NCBI RefSeq assembly: GCF_006476045.1
Contig: NZ_SRZY01000007.1
Location: forward strand, 1 to 37,713
Direction: 5' to 3'
Source of the DNA: Sphingobacterium lumbrici
GTDB taxonomy: Bacteria; Bacteroidota; Bacteroidia; Sphingobacteriales; Sphingobacteriaceae
DNA: 37,713 bases
This document shows, piece after piece, positions 19,090 to 27,961 of this stretch; the first letter of the stretch is position 1; the number at the start of each line of letters is the position of its first letter. Below the pieces are notes generated by a model. That model saw only the letters and a program-made list of their open reading frames with translations, searched no databases and was not told where the DNA came from. A program made the position numbers and the translations under genes.

Positions 19090-22008
19090 TTAGAATGCTC
19101 GTTCTTCAAGATGTTTTGGCAGATCAATGTAATCAATGCCTTTTGACCACCAATCCGGTGATTCCTTTGTTTTCAGGTAATGATCAAAAAATTCCATCAT
19201 ACGCACCGCATAATCCTTTTGATTTACTTCTTTACGAAGACTATGATTTTCACCATTATAGGTGAGCATTACTACGGGTTTATTGAGGCGGCGAAGTCCG
19301 TTAAAATATTCAATACCCTGTGTGTAATCTACTGCACCATCTCTATCATTGTGCATAATGACCAAAGGCGTGTTTACCTTTTTAATATGATAAATAGGAG
19401 AATTTCTTGCGTAGGCATCCCAATTATCCCAATATCCGGATGTCAAACGGCCTTGACTGGATTCAAATATACTTTGATTCGAGGCTCCTGAATTCCAGTA
19501 GATCAAACTATACATGCTGATCATATTCGTTAACGGGGCTCCTGCTACAGCCGCTTTAAAGATATCGGTCTGCGTAATTAAAAAGGAAGTTTGATAGCCT
19601 CCCCATGAATGCCCATGTAACCCTACTTTGTCAGGATCCACTATGCCGGTTGCTACGGCAGCTTTTACGGCCGGTACCACACAGGCTACTGCAGACATTC
19701 CGGGGTCATTAAGCTTGTATGTAATATCCGGCATCAATACGGCGTAGCCATTGCTAGTATATACGGCCCTGTTAAATCCGCCACCGGGAAAAGCCGGATT
19801 GGAATAGCTATTCGTCCCATCGGTTAATCTTTCGTAAATGTAGGTGATAGTAGGATATGATTTACCTTTCACATAGTCTGCCGGTAAAAACAATGTTGCT
19901 TGTAACGTGTCTCCAAAATCGTTTACATAACTTATTAATTTCGAACCCGATGAGAGCGAAAATTTTGCCGTATCCGGTGTGTTTGAGGTTAATTTTAATT
20001 CATTTTTTAGTGTTTTGTCCGTGCTTGTAAAGAGCTCCGGAGATTCATTGCTCTTTTCTTTGCTGTAGAAAAACTGATTACCATATTTGGTTTTGTTGAA
20101 TTGTCCAACGGATATATCCGCCAACGATAAGATTTCCAGCGTCTGTTTATTGGCAGGCAGCAGCGCTATTCCCGACTGCTTCGTATTATCATCGAAGATT
20201 GTAAAATATTGATCTTTCTTTAGATCAATAAAATTATCATCTTCATAAATTCTGTTATAACGGGAAGGGGTTAATTTTCGGGTCTTCCAATTATCGGTCA
20301 GACTAATATAGCTTTTGCCGTCCGCCGAAACTTTCCAAAGATCGTAATTGTCTTTTAGAAGAACGTATTTTCCGTCTTGTGTCCAGCCGAAATTCGATGT
20401 AGCAGGCTTTGAAACATTGTGGTCATCAAAGGCATCAATAAATGAAGCCGGGATCTTTTCCGTGAGATTGGTTTTTGCTAATGTAGCAATATGCAGCGTG
20501 TAGTAATTGCCATCCTGGTAATAAAGCAGGTAATCGGCCGAAGGAGAGAAACTCATACCACGTGCTGCATTGAGATATAATTTTTCAACGCCTAGCTTTC
20601 GGTCACCTGTTTTTACATCAATGATATGCAGATCGGCATAGCGTTGTCCGTTGAGGCTTGATTCAAATTCATAAGGTGTGAAATCCAGGCCATATCCAAT
20701 ATGTTGGGTAGGAGCAAGTACAATAGAACGCACATTACTATCGGCTAGCGAAGTGAATTTATTATCTTTAACATGTAGCCCACTCATTACCATATAGTTT
20801 TTGTCTGATGTTAATTGGCTACGTTGGCTGGATTGTAACCTTTTATCTTGCCAGTTCCAGATAATCATATCCGGCTTTTCTAAGTCTTTTTTATCATTAC
20901 CGTTTGGTTTTCTAGGAGCCACATTAGCAACTTTTGCAGAGATTGTATCTTTCGTCACGCTGTCTTTCGCTAAAGCTATTTTCTGATTGGAGCTGTCTTT
21001 TGCAGCAGTATCAATTTTAGCTTCGTTTGATTTCTTGTTTTCAACCTTCTCAATTTTGGCGATACCAAAGAAGATGGTGCTTAAATCTTTACTCCAGTAC
21101 GGCATACTATTTTGGCTTATACCATAACCGGATGTGATTTGGTTTTCGTCAAGGCCGGTATATATAAATAGTTCACTTTGATCTCCTTTGATATTCTTAA
21201 CCCCGATTAGCGTGTAAACAAGCTCTTTGTAGTTTTTGTCTTGTTTCGATTTAAGTAAGGCGAACGCTGTGCCCTCTTTATTCCAGTTGATTTTAGAATA
21301 ATTTGCCTTATCATTTTGCAGGACGGAATTTAAGCCTGTTTTTAGATCTAAAAGGAAAATACCATTTCCATTTTTTCCATCAGCATCAACAGTATATGCA
21401 ATGTACTGCCCCGATTTATTGAACTTGAAATCACTTACGTTCCCCAGATTGAAGCTTTTTTTACTTTCCAGATTATAAAGGAGCAGGTCACTCCCTTTTC
21501 CAGATGCTGCAGATGGCGGGCCGTCGGGTCTATTCATAGTATTTGAAAAGCGGACAGCTATCCATTTGCCATCTTCATTTGAAAACTGGACTGATTGCAC
21601 ATTGTCAAAAACAGTGGAAACAGTATCCGAGAGTGCAACGATTTTTAGCCTTTTCGAAATTGGTCTTTTAGCTTTTTCATTGGCTTTGATGTCTTTGTAA
21701 CTCGGTGATTCAAAAAAAGCAAGATATCTGCTGTCATCATTGAACTCGATAGAACTTGCTTGTCCACCAATCTTATAATTATAAGCCGTCGTGTCAAGTG
21801 TTTTTCGCAGCGTAAGCGTGAGGTCGCCTTGGGTAGGCCCCGAAATAAATGCGGTCCATTTGCCGTCGTTTGTATATTGAATGCCGTTCATCCGTATATA
21901 AGACCAGGACGGAATGTCTGTCCAGCTAATAGGTGTTTTGCTTTCCTGTGCATAATTTGTTAGCCAAGCGACTTGAAAACAAAGAAAAAGGAGGGTTTTG
22001 ATGTTCAT
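19090..22008 (-). CDS. Secreted S9-family serine peptidase (prolyl-oligopeptidase/DPP-like)
   Basis: About 972 residues from ATG 22008, chosen because it starts a clean signal peptide (MNIKTLLFLCFQVAWLTNYAQE); an in-frame ATG at 22068 would bury it. A long beta-propeller-like N-terminal part contains a Lys/Asp/Ser-rich low-complexity insert near residues 335-390. The alpha/beta-hydrolase domain follows with catalytic Ser ~799 (LHGHSWGGYQ), Asp ~888 (MHNDRDGAVDY) and His ~920 (NGENHSLRK). It probably cleaves peptides in the periplasm. It is a single gene with its own terminator. The exact specificity (dipeptidyl- or acyl-aminoacyl-type) is open. Confidence 0.9.
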   Translation of the reverse strand: MNIKTLLFLCFQVAWLTNYAQESKTPISWTDIPSWSYIRMNGIQYTNDGKWTAFISGPTQGDLTLTLRKTLDTTAYNYKIGGQASSIEFNDDSRYLAFFESPSYKDIKANEKAKRPISKRLKIVALSDTVSTVFDNVQSVQFSNEDGKWIAVRFSNTMNRPDGPPSAASGKGSDLLLYNLESKKSFNLGNVSDFKFNKSGQYIAYTVDADGKNGNGIFLLDLKTGLNSVLQNDKANYSKINWNKEGTAFALLKSKQDKNYKELVYTLIGVKNIKGDQSELFIYTGLDENQITSGYGISQNSMPYWSKDLSTIFFGIAKIEKVENKKSNEAKIDTAAKDSSNQKIALAKDSVTKDTISAKVANVAPRKPNGNDKKDLEKPDMIIWNWQDKRLQSSQRSQLTSDKNYMVMSGLHVKDNKFTSLADSNVRSIVLAPTQHIGYGLDFTPYEFESSLNGQRYADLHIIDVKTGDRKLGVEKLYLNAARGMSFSPSADYLLYYQDGNYYTLHIATLAKTNLTEKIPASFIDAFDDHNVSKPATSNFGWTQDGKYVLLKDNYDLWKVSADGKSYISLTDNWKTRKLTPSRYNRIYEDDNFIDLKKDQYFTIFDDNTKQSGIALLPANKQTLEILSLADISVGQFNKTKYGNQFFYSKEKSNESPELFTSTDKTLKNELKLTSNTPDTAKFSLSSGSKLISYVNDFGDTLQATLFLPADYVKGKSYPTITYIYERLTDGTNSYSNPAFPGGGFNRAVYTSNGYAVLMPDITYKLNDPGMSAVACVVPAVKAAVATGIVDPDKVGLHGHSWGGYQTSFLITQTDIFKAAVAGAPLTNMISMYSLIYWNSGASNQSIFESSQGRLTSGYWDNWDAYARNSPIYHIKKVNTPLVIMHNDRDGAVDYTQGIEYFNGLRRLNKPVVMLTYNGENHSLRKEVNQKDYAVRMMEFFDHYLKTKESPDWWSKGIDYIDLPKHLEERAF

Positions 22009-22211
22009 AGATGATGTTATATTAATAATCGGCCGTAAATTTATGTATTTTAAAGCAGGATATGTCAAATGCTTGTATTTGTATGGAAGATTTTACGTTG
22101 GAAATGGTATTTTTGCCAAGGAGATGTAAATAGTAGTGTGTTTCTCGTATTAGTAAAAAAGTACTATAATTTACACCGAGCTCTCATCAACCATTAAAAA
22201 ATTATAGATAG

Positions 22212-23543
22212 ATGAAAATCTGGCAAAAAAATATTGATGTTGATTCCTTTGTTGAATCATTTACCGTAGGAAATGATAGAGCCATGGATATGCATTTGGC
22301 GGCAGCTGACGTGTTAGGGTCATTGGCGCATACACGCATGCTGCATGCTATTGGGCTAATGACAGCTGTCGATTTAGCCGCAGTACAAGCCGAATTAAAA
22401 CGTATATATAAAGAAATTGAAAAAGGTGAATTTGCGATTGAAGATTCAGTAGAAGATGTGCATTCGCAAGTAGAAATGCTGTTAACAAAACGCATAGGTG
22501 ATGCCGGTAAAAAAATCCATTCGGGCCGCTCTAGAAATGATCAGGTGCTGGTGGATTTGAAGCTTTATTTTCGTTCTGAAATTCAACATCTGGTCGGACA
22601 AATAACGCTTCTCTTCGAACAGTTGATTACGTTAAGTAACCAGCATAAAGATATTTTGATTCCCGGATATACACACCTGCAAATCGCGATGCCCTCTTCG
22701 TTTGGCTTATGGTTTGGTGCGTATGCCGAGAGTTTGGTGGATGATTTGGAAATGATGAAGGCTGCTTGGCGGGTTTGCAATAAAAATCCCCTGGGTTCGG
22801 CTGCCGGCTACGGTTCTTCATTTCCCCTGGATCGTACCCTGACGACTACATTGTTAGGTTTCGACGATTTAAATTATAATGTGGTATATGCACAAATGGG
22901 TAGGGGAAAGACAGAACGCATCTTAGCACAGGCCATGAGTTCTGTAGCTGCTACCTTAGCGAAGTTCGCTATGGATGTGACGCTGTTTATAAACCAAAAC
23001 TTCGGTTTTATCTCATTTCCGGCAAATCTTACGACAGGGTCGAGCATCATGCCGCATAAGAAAAATCCGGATGTTTTCGAGTTGATCCGATCGCGCTGTA
23101 ATAAAATTCAGGCATTACCAAATGAGATTGCCCTGATGACAACAAATCTTCCAGTAGGTTATCACCGCGATTTGCAGCTGTTGAAAGAGAATCTGTTTCC
23201 GGCATTTCAATCGTTGAGTGACTGTTTGGAAATCGCTAAATTTATGCTTGAGCATATCACGGTAAAAGAGAATGTGCTGGATGACCCGAAATATGACTAT
23301 CTTTTCAGTGTGGAAGTTGTAAACAATGAAGTGCTAAAAGGAGTTCCGTTTCGGGAGGCGTATAAGAATATCGGTTTGGCAATTGAAGATGGTACTTTTC
23401 AGCCATCTAAGGAAGTGCATCATACGCACGAAGGAAGCATAGGCAACTTGTGCAACGATCAGATTCAGCGAATGTTTAATGAGGCAAAGGCAGGTTTTGG
23501 ATTCGAAAAAGTAGAACGTGCATTGCAGGAGTTGATAAAGTAA
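22212..23543 (+). CDS. argH: Argininosuccinate lyase
   Basis: A 443-residue enzyme of the fumarase/aspartase superfamily that splits argininosuccinate into arginine and fumarate, the last step of arginine synthesis. The signature GSSIMPHKKNPD lies at about residues 276-287, with the catalytic Ser loop; KIHSGRSRNDQVLVDLKLY and GYTHLQIAMPSSFGLW are also typical, and DVHSQVE lies near residue 85. It stands alone here, without argG or argC neighbours, and is convergent with galM. Confidence 0.95.
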   Translation: MKIWQKNIDVDSFVESFTVGNDRAMDMHLAAADVLGSLAHTRMLHAIGLMTAVDLAAVQAELKRIYKEIEKGEFAIEDSVEDVHSQVEMLLTKRIGDAGKKIHSGRSRNDQVLVDLKLYFRSEIQHLVGQITLLFEQLITLSNQHKDILIPGYTHLQIAMPSSFGLWFGAYAESLVDDLEMMKAAWRVCNKNPLGSAAGYGSSFPLDRTLTTTLLGFDDLNYNVVYAQMGRGKTERILAQAMSSVAATLAKFAMDVTLFINQNFGFISFPANLTTGSSIMPHKKNPDVFELIRSRCNKIQALPNEIALMTTNLPVGYHRDLQLLKENLFPAFQSLSDCLEIAKFMLEHITVKENVLDDPKYDYLFSVEVVNNEVLKGVPFREAYKNIGLAIEDGTFQPSKEVHHTHEGSIGNLCNDQIQRMFNEAKAGFGFEKVERALQELIK

Positions 23544-23597
23544 ATTGCTTTCTATGCTTAACAAAATAGCTTATATTTGCTTTTTAAATAAAGCAAT

Positions 23598-23648
23598 ATG
23601 GAGACGTTATTATTAGAATTTCAAACAACAGTTCCTTTCTTATTTTAG
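23598..23648 (+). other. Short ORF behind a TAnnTTTG box
   Basis: A 16-codon frame (METLLLEFQTTVPFLF) lies between argH and galM and overlaps the galM stop by 9 bases. TATATTTG at 23572-23579 is a good -7 box, but no TTTG is found at the right -33 distance. It may be a small antisense transcript, the stump of a lost gene, or nothing. Confidence 0.25.
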
Positions 23649-24698
23649 GATATTAAATTTATAGCTAATTTGTGATTGAAATTCTTCTCCCGGTCGTAAT
23701 ACCACATTTGGAAAATTCGGTTGGTTTGGGCTGTCCGGATAGTGCTGTGCTTCGAAGCAAAACCCGCCTCGCTTCAGGTATTTACTTCCAGATTTCCCGG
23801 TATCGTCAGATAGGAAATTACCGGTATACAATTGAATTCCGGGTTCGGTAGTGTACACTTGGAGTTGAACGCCGGATTCTTCTGAATATGCGGCTGCAGC
23901 CACTTGAGAAAGTGGGCTTGGATTTACAAAAGTATGATCATATCCGCTTCCGGCTTTTATCTGGAGATTATCTTGACCGATATCATCCGAAACCTTTTTG
24001 GGACGTCTAAAGTCAAAAGGTGTATTTTCTACCGGAGATGCCTCGCCCAAAGGAATTTGATTGTCATCAATTGGAATGAAGTGCGTGGATGGGATTTGAA
24101 GAATGTGATTTAGAATATCGCCATTACCTTCTCCATTTAGATTGAAATATGCGTGGTTCGTCAAGTTGATCACGGTAGGTTTATTCGTTGTGGCTCTAAA
24201 ACGGATGATAATCTCGTTGTTGTTCGTCAGTTCATAGCATACATTGACCTTCACTTCACCGGGGAAACCTTCTTCACCATCGGGCGAAACGTAATAAAAA
24301 TCTACTTTTTGTTTGAAACTTACCTGCCTGTCCCATACTTTCGAGTGAAATCCCTCCTCGCCACCATGGAGGTTGTTTGTGCCATTATTCTGCGCTAAGG
24401 TGTAGTCCTGGCCGTCCAGACTAAATTTTCCATTCGCTATTCTATTTCCGAAACGTCCAATCGTTGCGCCATGATATTTTTCCTGCGCATGGAGGTATCC
24501 ATCTATGGAATCAAAACCGAGAACAACGTCCACAAGGTTCCCGTGTTTGTCAGGTACCAATGCACTTACCAGACGAGCACCATAATCCGTTAACGCGACT
24601 TGCATACCTGCGGGATTCGTCAGGATAATTAAGTGCGTATTTTTGCCATGTATGTTGCGTGCAAAGTTTGAGGGCTCAGGCAAGGAATAAATCGTCAT
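23640..24698 (-). CDS. galM: Aldose 1-epimerase (galactose mutarotase)
   Basis: A 352-residue enzyme that interconverts the alpha and beta anomers of galactose and other aldoses. Seen: GRFGNRIANGKFSL, NNGTNNLHGGEEGFHSKVWD, the active-site NLTNHAYFNLNG (His as acid), and the C-terminal CFEAQHYPDSPNQPNFPN with the catalytic Glu in a later-family position. Length is typical. No signal peptide, so it is cytosolic. A perfect AT palindrome lies 5 bases before the start. No other galactose gene is in the window. Confidence 0.92.
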   Translation of the reverse strand: MTIYSLPEPSNFARNIHGKNTHLIILTNPAGMQVALTDYGARLVSALVPDKHGNLVDVVLGFDSIDGYLHAQEKYHGATIGRFGNRIANGKFSLDGQDYTLAQNNGTNNLHGGEEGFHSKVWDRQVSFKQKVDFYYVSPDGEEGFPGEVKVNVCYELTNNNEIIIRFRATTNKPTVINLTNHAYFNLNGEGNGDILNHILQIPSTHFIPIDDNQIPLGEASPVENTPFDFRRPKKVSDDIGQDNLQIKAGSGYDHTFVNPSPLSQVAAAAYSEESGVQLQVYTTEPGIQLYTGNFLSDDTGKSGSKYLKRGGFCFEAQHYPDSPNQPNFPNVVLRPGEEFQSQISYKFNILK

Positions 24699-24702
24699 AA
24701 TA

Positions 24703-24725
24703 TATTTTTATATCGTATAAAAATA
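24703..24725. repeat. AT-rich perfect palindrome before galM
   Basis: TATTTTTATA, 3-base centre, TATAAAAATA: 10-bp perfect arms just upstream of the galM start. Possible operator or 5' hairpin; the sequence is so AT-rich that chance is not excluded. Confidence 0.4.
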
Positions 24726-24754
24726 CATATTTTTAAGTTATTAGCGAAGGACCA

Positions 24755-25087
24755 TTGTATAAAGGGCCATTTAGCTGGGCGCTGCTTTATCAACTTACCT
24801 TAAAATGGATGTATTTGGCGAATTGGGTTTCGGCACATGTACTGTTGTACACCTGCCTCTGTATTTCGTTGGCGGTGTATTGTTATTACGATTCCGAATT
24901 CTATAGGCAATTGCAACTGGTAGAATATAGTGTGGATGGTGAGTGGAGCCGATTGGTCGCTAAAAATGCTGTCGTAAGACAGAACTTTACTATTTTGTTT
25001 ATCATCTTATTGCTGGGGCAAGTGGTGTATGTTGTTAATCTTGTTGCCGGATTATTATCTAGACGAAAGAATGGCGTTTCGCGGTAA
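24755..25087 (+). CDS. Small hypothetical membrane protein
   Basis: Up to 110 residues. Two hydrophobic helices (about WVSAHVLLYTCLCISLAVYCYY and ILFIILLLGQVVYVVNLVAGLL) flank a charged loop (SVDGEWSRLVAKNAVVRQ). The start is uncertain: TTG at 24755, or ATG at 24809, which keeps both helices. It is divergent from galM. Not recognised. The sensible two-helix layout supports a real gene. Confidence 0.45.
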   Translation: MYKGPFSWALLYQLTLKWMYLANWVSAHVLLYTCLCISLAVYCYYDSEFYRQLQLVEYSVDGEWSRLVAKNAVVRQNFTILFIILLLGQVVYVVNLVAGLLSRRKNGVSR

Positions 25088-25095
25088 TTATCTGT

Positions 25096-25344
25096 TTAGT
25101 CGATTTCGTACAAGATGTGGATTATTGCCGTAGCGGATTCAAGACCTGGGTCAGTTTTTACGCGTGGATCGAGAAAGGTATCCGCATTTAGGATTCGATA
25201 ATGAAAGTTTTTGTGTCTAACTTTCATCTCCTTTACCCATTTCTCAATTTTCTCATTTAGATGGTTGGATATAAGCTCATCTAGGCTCACTTCAAACCAA
25301 TTGTGCGAACGGGGTTTATAAGAAAAACGTTTGTATAGTTCCAT
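25096..25344 (-). CDS. Hypothetical protein
   Basis: An 82-residue protein, mixed helix and strand, with basic and aromatic residues at the start (MELYKRFSYKPRSHNWFEV) and a helical middle (LNEKIEKWVKEMKV). No signal peptide. It is the last gene of a minus-strand set of three small genes, 20 bases after the previous one. Not recognised. Confidence 0.5.
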   Translation of the reverse strand: MELYKRFSYKPRSHNWFEVSLDELISNHLNEKIEKWVKEMKVRHKNFHYRILNADTFLDPRVKTDPGLESATAIIHILYEID

Positions 25345-25364
25345 ATTTATTTAAATTGAGCAAT

Positions 25365-25646
25365 TTAATCGTTAAAGTAGTCGTGCCATTCATCATCGTC
25401 GTCCATATTGTGTTCATGCTTGTCGTAATCCATATAATTTTTGTCATACATCCGCTCAAGCGAATCATCCAATATTATCCTGTCCGTTGAGGTAAAAGGT
25501 GGGGCTTGGGTAGGGCGTGGGGCTTCTATTTTCTCTACCCTATGATCCGTCGGACGGTCATGCTCTTCGCTCCATTCATTACGGGCACATTGTCCCATCC
25601 GAAAAATCAGATAGCAAGCAATGACTATTTGGAGGACTCGTTTCAT
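25365..25646 (-). CDS. Small membrane-anchored hypothetical protein with acidic tail
   Basis: A 93-residue protein. Residues 1-20 form a hydrophobic segment (MKRVLQIVIACYLIFRMGQC) that could be a signal anchor. The middle is proline-rich (EAPRPTQAPPFTS), and the end is very acidic and His-rich (DKHEHNMDDDDEWHDYF), which might bind metal. The start overlaps the upstream gene by 4 bases (ATGA), so the two are translationally coupled. Not recognised. Confidence 0.5.
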   Translation of the reverse strand: MKRVLQIVIACYLIFRMGQCARNEWSEEHDRPTDHRVEKIEAPRPTQAPPFTSTDRIILDDSLERMYDKNYMDYDKHEHNMDDDDEWHDYFND

Positions 25647-25882
25647 GGCCGTTTGATTTCCCGTGTATTGGTTACTCTGGTCGTTAATTTGGATTGTACA
25701 ACACGCTGTGCTTTAATACGGGCATCATCGATGTTTTTAGCCTCTACTGTTACCTCATGTCGTCTGACGCACCCATCTATTTTGGATTCAACTCGCACCT
25801 CGAACATGCGAGGGCGACTTTGAGTAGGCGATGAACTGGTTAATACAAGGCAGAGTATGGCGAGCAGTAGGTTATTCTTCAT
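25643..25882 (-). CDS. Small secreted hypothetical protein
   Basis: A 79-residue protein with a clear signal peptide (MKNNLLLAILCLVLTSSSPTQS) and a mature part of about 55 residues (FEVRVESKIDGCVRRHEVTVEAKNIDDARIKAQ) that has the look of a beta-alpha fold. It overlaps the next gene by 4 bases. Probably the first gene of a three-gene unit. Not recognised. Confidence 0.5.
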   Translation of the reverse strand: MKNNLLLAILCLVLTSSSPTQSRPRMFEVRVESKIDGCVRRHEVTVEAKNIDDARIKAQRVVQSKLTTRVTNTREIKRP

Positions 25883-26283
25883 TTTTTGAATATTTGTTTT
25901 TGAATTTGATTTTATTACTATAATTAACAGATATAAATAATATTCTTCATAAGTCTATCGATGTGGTGAAACTCAAAGGCAATGTTTAAAAAAATAAATA
26001 CAACTAGCTGATATAACTGGTAAGCTTGCTTTTCTGATCCATCATCTAGTTGTCCGAACCAGATCCCAGTGTTTTCTATCTAAGCAGCTACCTGTTTTGC
26101 TTTTTCATCTACCTTTCAGAACAGAACACCTAGAGTTGAGTTTTTTTGGAGATTGCTAGTTTTTTAGCTCAGCAGAAGGCGACGGGATGTATTTGGTTTC
26201 ACGTAATGAAGTAATAATATGATTTTGTAAAATATTTTAAGTAAAATCGGATATTTTCCGATTATTTATTGTTATTTTTACAC
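25883..26283. other. Intergenic region with no identified feature
   Basis: About 400 bases between the small secreted-protein gene and abiEi. AT-rich; I see no gene, terminator or clear repeat. A TATTTTTA box directly before the abiEi start may be its promoter. Confidence 0.5.
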
Positions 26284-26922
26284 ATGAGTTTTAGTGAATT
26301 AGTAGAAAACTATGCTGAGGAGCCCCTTACTAGACAAATAATCTTATCACTATTAAAAGATTATAAACGCCCTAATGACAAGATAGGGGAGTTGGTAAAG
26401 GAAGGTCTACTGACGACTATAAAGAATGGATTGTATGTGCCCGGTCCGAAGAGTAAAACCAAAAAGCCAGAAGCATTTCTTATAGCAAACCATTTATGGG
26501 GTCCGAGCTATGTTTCGTTAGAAACCGCCTTATCTTACCATGGATTGATTCCTGAACGCGTATATGAAATTAGTTCTGTTACTGTTAAGGCATCAAAAAC
26601 TGTTAATACGAAAGTTGGACGTTTTACCTACAGACAAGCATCGCTTCCATATTACTCTTTTGGCCTTGAAAGTATAAAACTTACTCCAAGACAGGTCGTT
26701 TTGATGGCTTCTCCAGAGAAGGCACTATGTGACAAAATTGTGATGACTTCAGGTGTACATCTGCGAAGCATTGTTCAGGTCAGATCGTTCCTTATGGACG
26801 ACCTTCGTATTGATATTGATCGATTGAGAGCTTTGGATATTGATGGTATCGATAGTTGGATTGAAGCTGCTCCCAAAGCTTCTAGTTTAAAAATGTTAAC
26901 AAAGACGCTTAGCGATTTATGA
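26284..26922 (+). CDS. abiEi: AbiEi-type antitoxin / transcriptional regulator
   Basis: About 212 residues from ATG 26284 (MSFSELVENYAEEP); an earlier in-frame codon at 26269 lies in promoter-like sequence. The N-terminal winged-helix part includes IGELVKEGLLTTIKNGLYVPG, and the rest matches AbiEi (PSYVSLETALSYHGLIPERV, SPEKALCDKIVM). In type IV toxin-antitoxin systems it represses its own operon and counters the AbiEii toxin without binding it. It overlaps the toxin gene by 4 bases (ATGA). Confidence 0.85.
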   Translation: MSFSELVENYAEEPLTRQIILSLLKDYKRPNDKIGELVKEGLLTTIKNGLYVPGPKSKTKKPEAFLIANHLWGPSYVSLETALSYHGLIPERVYEISSVTVKASKTVNTKVGRFTYRQASLPYYSFGLESIKLTPRQVVLMASPEKALCDKIVMTSGVHLRSIVQVRSFLMDDLRIDIDRLRALDIDGIDSWIEAAPKASSLKMLTKTLSDL

Positions 26923-27770
26923 TAAAAGATTGGTTAAAGGAATACAATCCACAAAGTAATCAGGAAGCTTTTGATGCAATGAGAGAAATAATGCAAGAAA
27001 TAGCATTAGCAGGGTTAAATAGATCTGGTTTTTTTGAAAAAGCTGCATTCTATGGAGGGACTGCACTTCGTGTTTTTTATGGGTTAGAGCGGTTTTCAGA
27101 AGACCTGGATTTTTCACTATTAGAATCAAATGCTGATTTTTCACTTGAACCCTATTTCGAGTCCATTAAGTCAGAATTTGCAGCTTTAGGAATTACTGTA
27201 AATATTAAAGAGAAAAGTAAATCGATAGCATCTAATGTTGAATCTGCATTTTTAAAATCAGATACCGTTTGGAGAGAATTGGTGCTGGAAGATATAGCAC
27301 CCCAGCTAGGAGTTGGAACAATGCCTAATATGAAAATAAAGATTGAAGTCGACAGAAAGCCACCTCTCGGATTTGAAACGGAGGAGAAATTGCTTCTTCG
27401 ACCATTCTCTTTTTATGTGAAGACATTTACAAAAGAAAGTCTTTTTGCTGGAAAAATGCATGCCCTATTATTTCGGAAATGGAAAAACCGTGTTAAAGGA
27501 AGGGATTGGTTTGATCTGGAATGGTACATAAAAAAAGGAATTGCTTTGGATTTAAAACATTTTCTCCTTCGGGCAAAAGATACCAATGACTGGAATAGAG
27601 ATGATATTTCTGAAATTGAAGTCCTTGATTTACTTACACAAAAGATAAGTGGAATTAGTGTGCAGCATATTAAAGATGATGTTGTTCGGTTTATACCAAA
27701 TGATGATGCGCTTGACATTTGGAGTCGAAAATATTTTTTAGATCTTATTCAAAGATTGAAATTCAGCTAA
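26919..27770 (+). CDS. abiEii: AbiEii/AbiGii-type nucleotidyltransferase toxin
   Basis: A 283-residue protein of the DUF1814 nucleotidyltransferase family. Seen: GGTALRVFYGLERFSEDLDFSLL at about residues 46-68 (GG, then D-x-D metal ligands), IKIEVDRKPP with a third acidic position, and LAGKMHALLFRKWKNRVKGRDWFDLEWYI, the conserved Lys/Arg-Asp motif. Such toxins block growth by modifying tRNA or other targets and give abortive phage infection. It is coupled to the antitoxin gene. All key residues look present, so probably active. Confidence 0.88.
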   Translation: MIKDWLKEYNPQSNQEAFDAMREIMQEIALAGLNRSGFFEKAAFYGGTALRVFYGLERFSEDLDFSLLESNADFSLEPYFESIKSEFAALGITVNIKEKSKSIASNVESAFLKSDTVWRELVLEDIAPQLGVGTMPNMKIKIEVDRKPPLGFETEEKLLLRPFSFYVKTFTKESLFAGKMHALLFRKWKNRVKGRDWFDLEWYIKKGIALDLKHFLLRAKDTNDWNRDDISEIEVLDLLTQKISGISVQHIKDDVVRFIPNDDALDIWSRKYFLDLIQRLKFS

Positions 27771-27909
27771 ACAAGAAATGGGTTTGTTTCTCAAGCTGGA
27801 GGGTGCTATCATAAAAAATTATAAACCTAAATTATGATACTAGAGCCAAAGCGGATTTTTGTACCTCTTGAATATTGGCTCAATTACAAACCTTTTTTCA
27901 AATATTTTG

Positions 27910-27939
27910 ATTGAGATAAATGCATTTTATCTAAGTTTG
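27910..27939 (+). promoter_or_regulatory. dgt promoter
   Basis: ATTG (27910-27913), 18-base spacer, TAAGTTTG (27932-27939), 22 bases before the dgt ATG. Close to the Bacteroidota consensus. Confidence 0.5.
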
Positions 27940-27961
27940 CTCAGCAAAATCCGAATATTAC

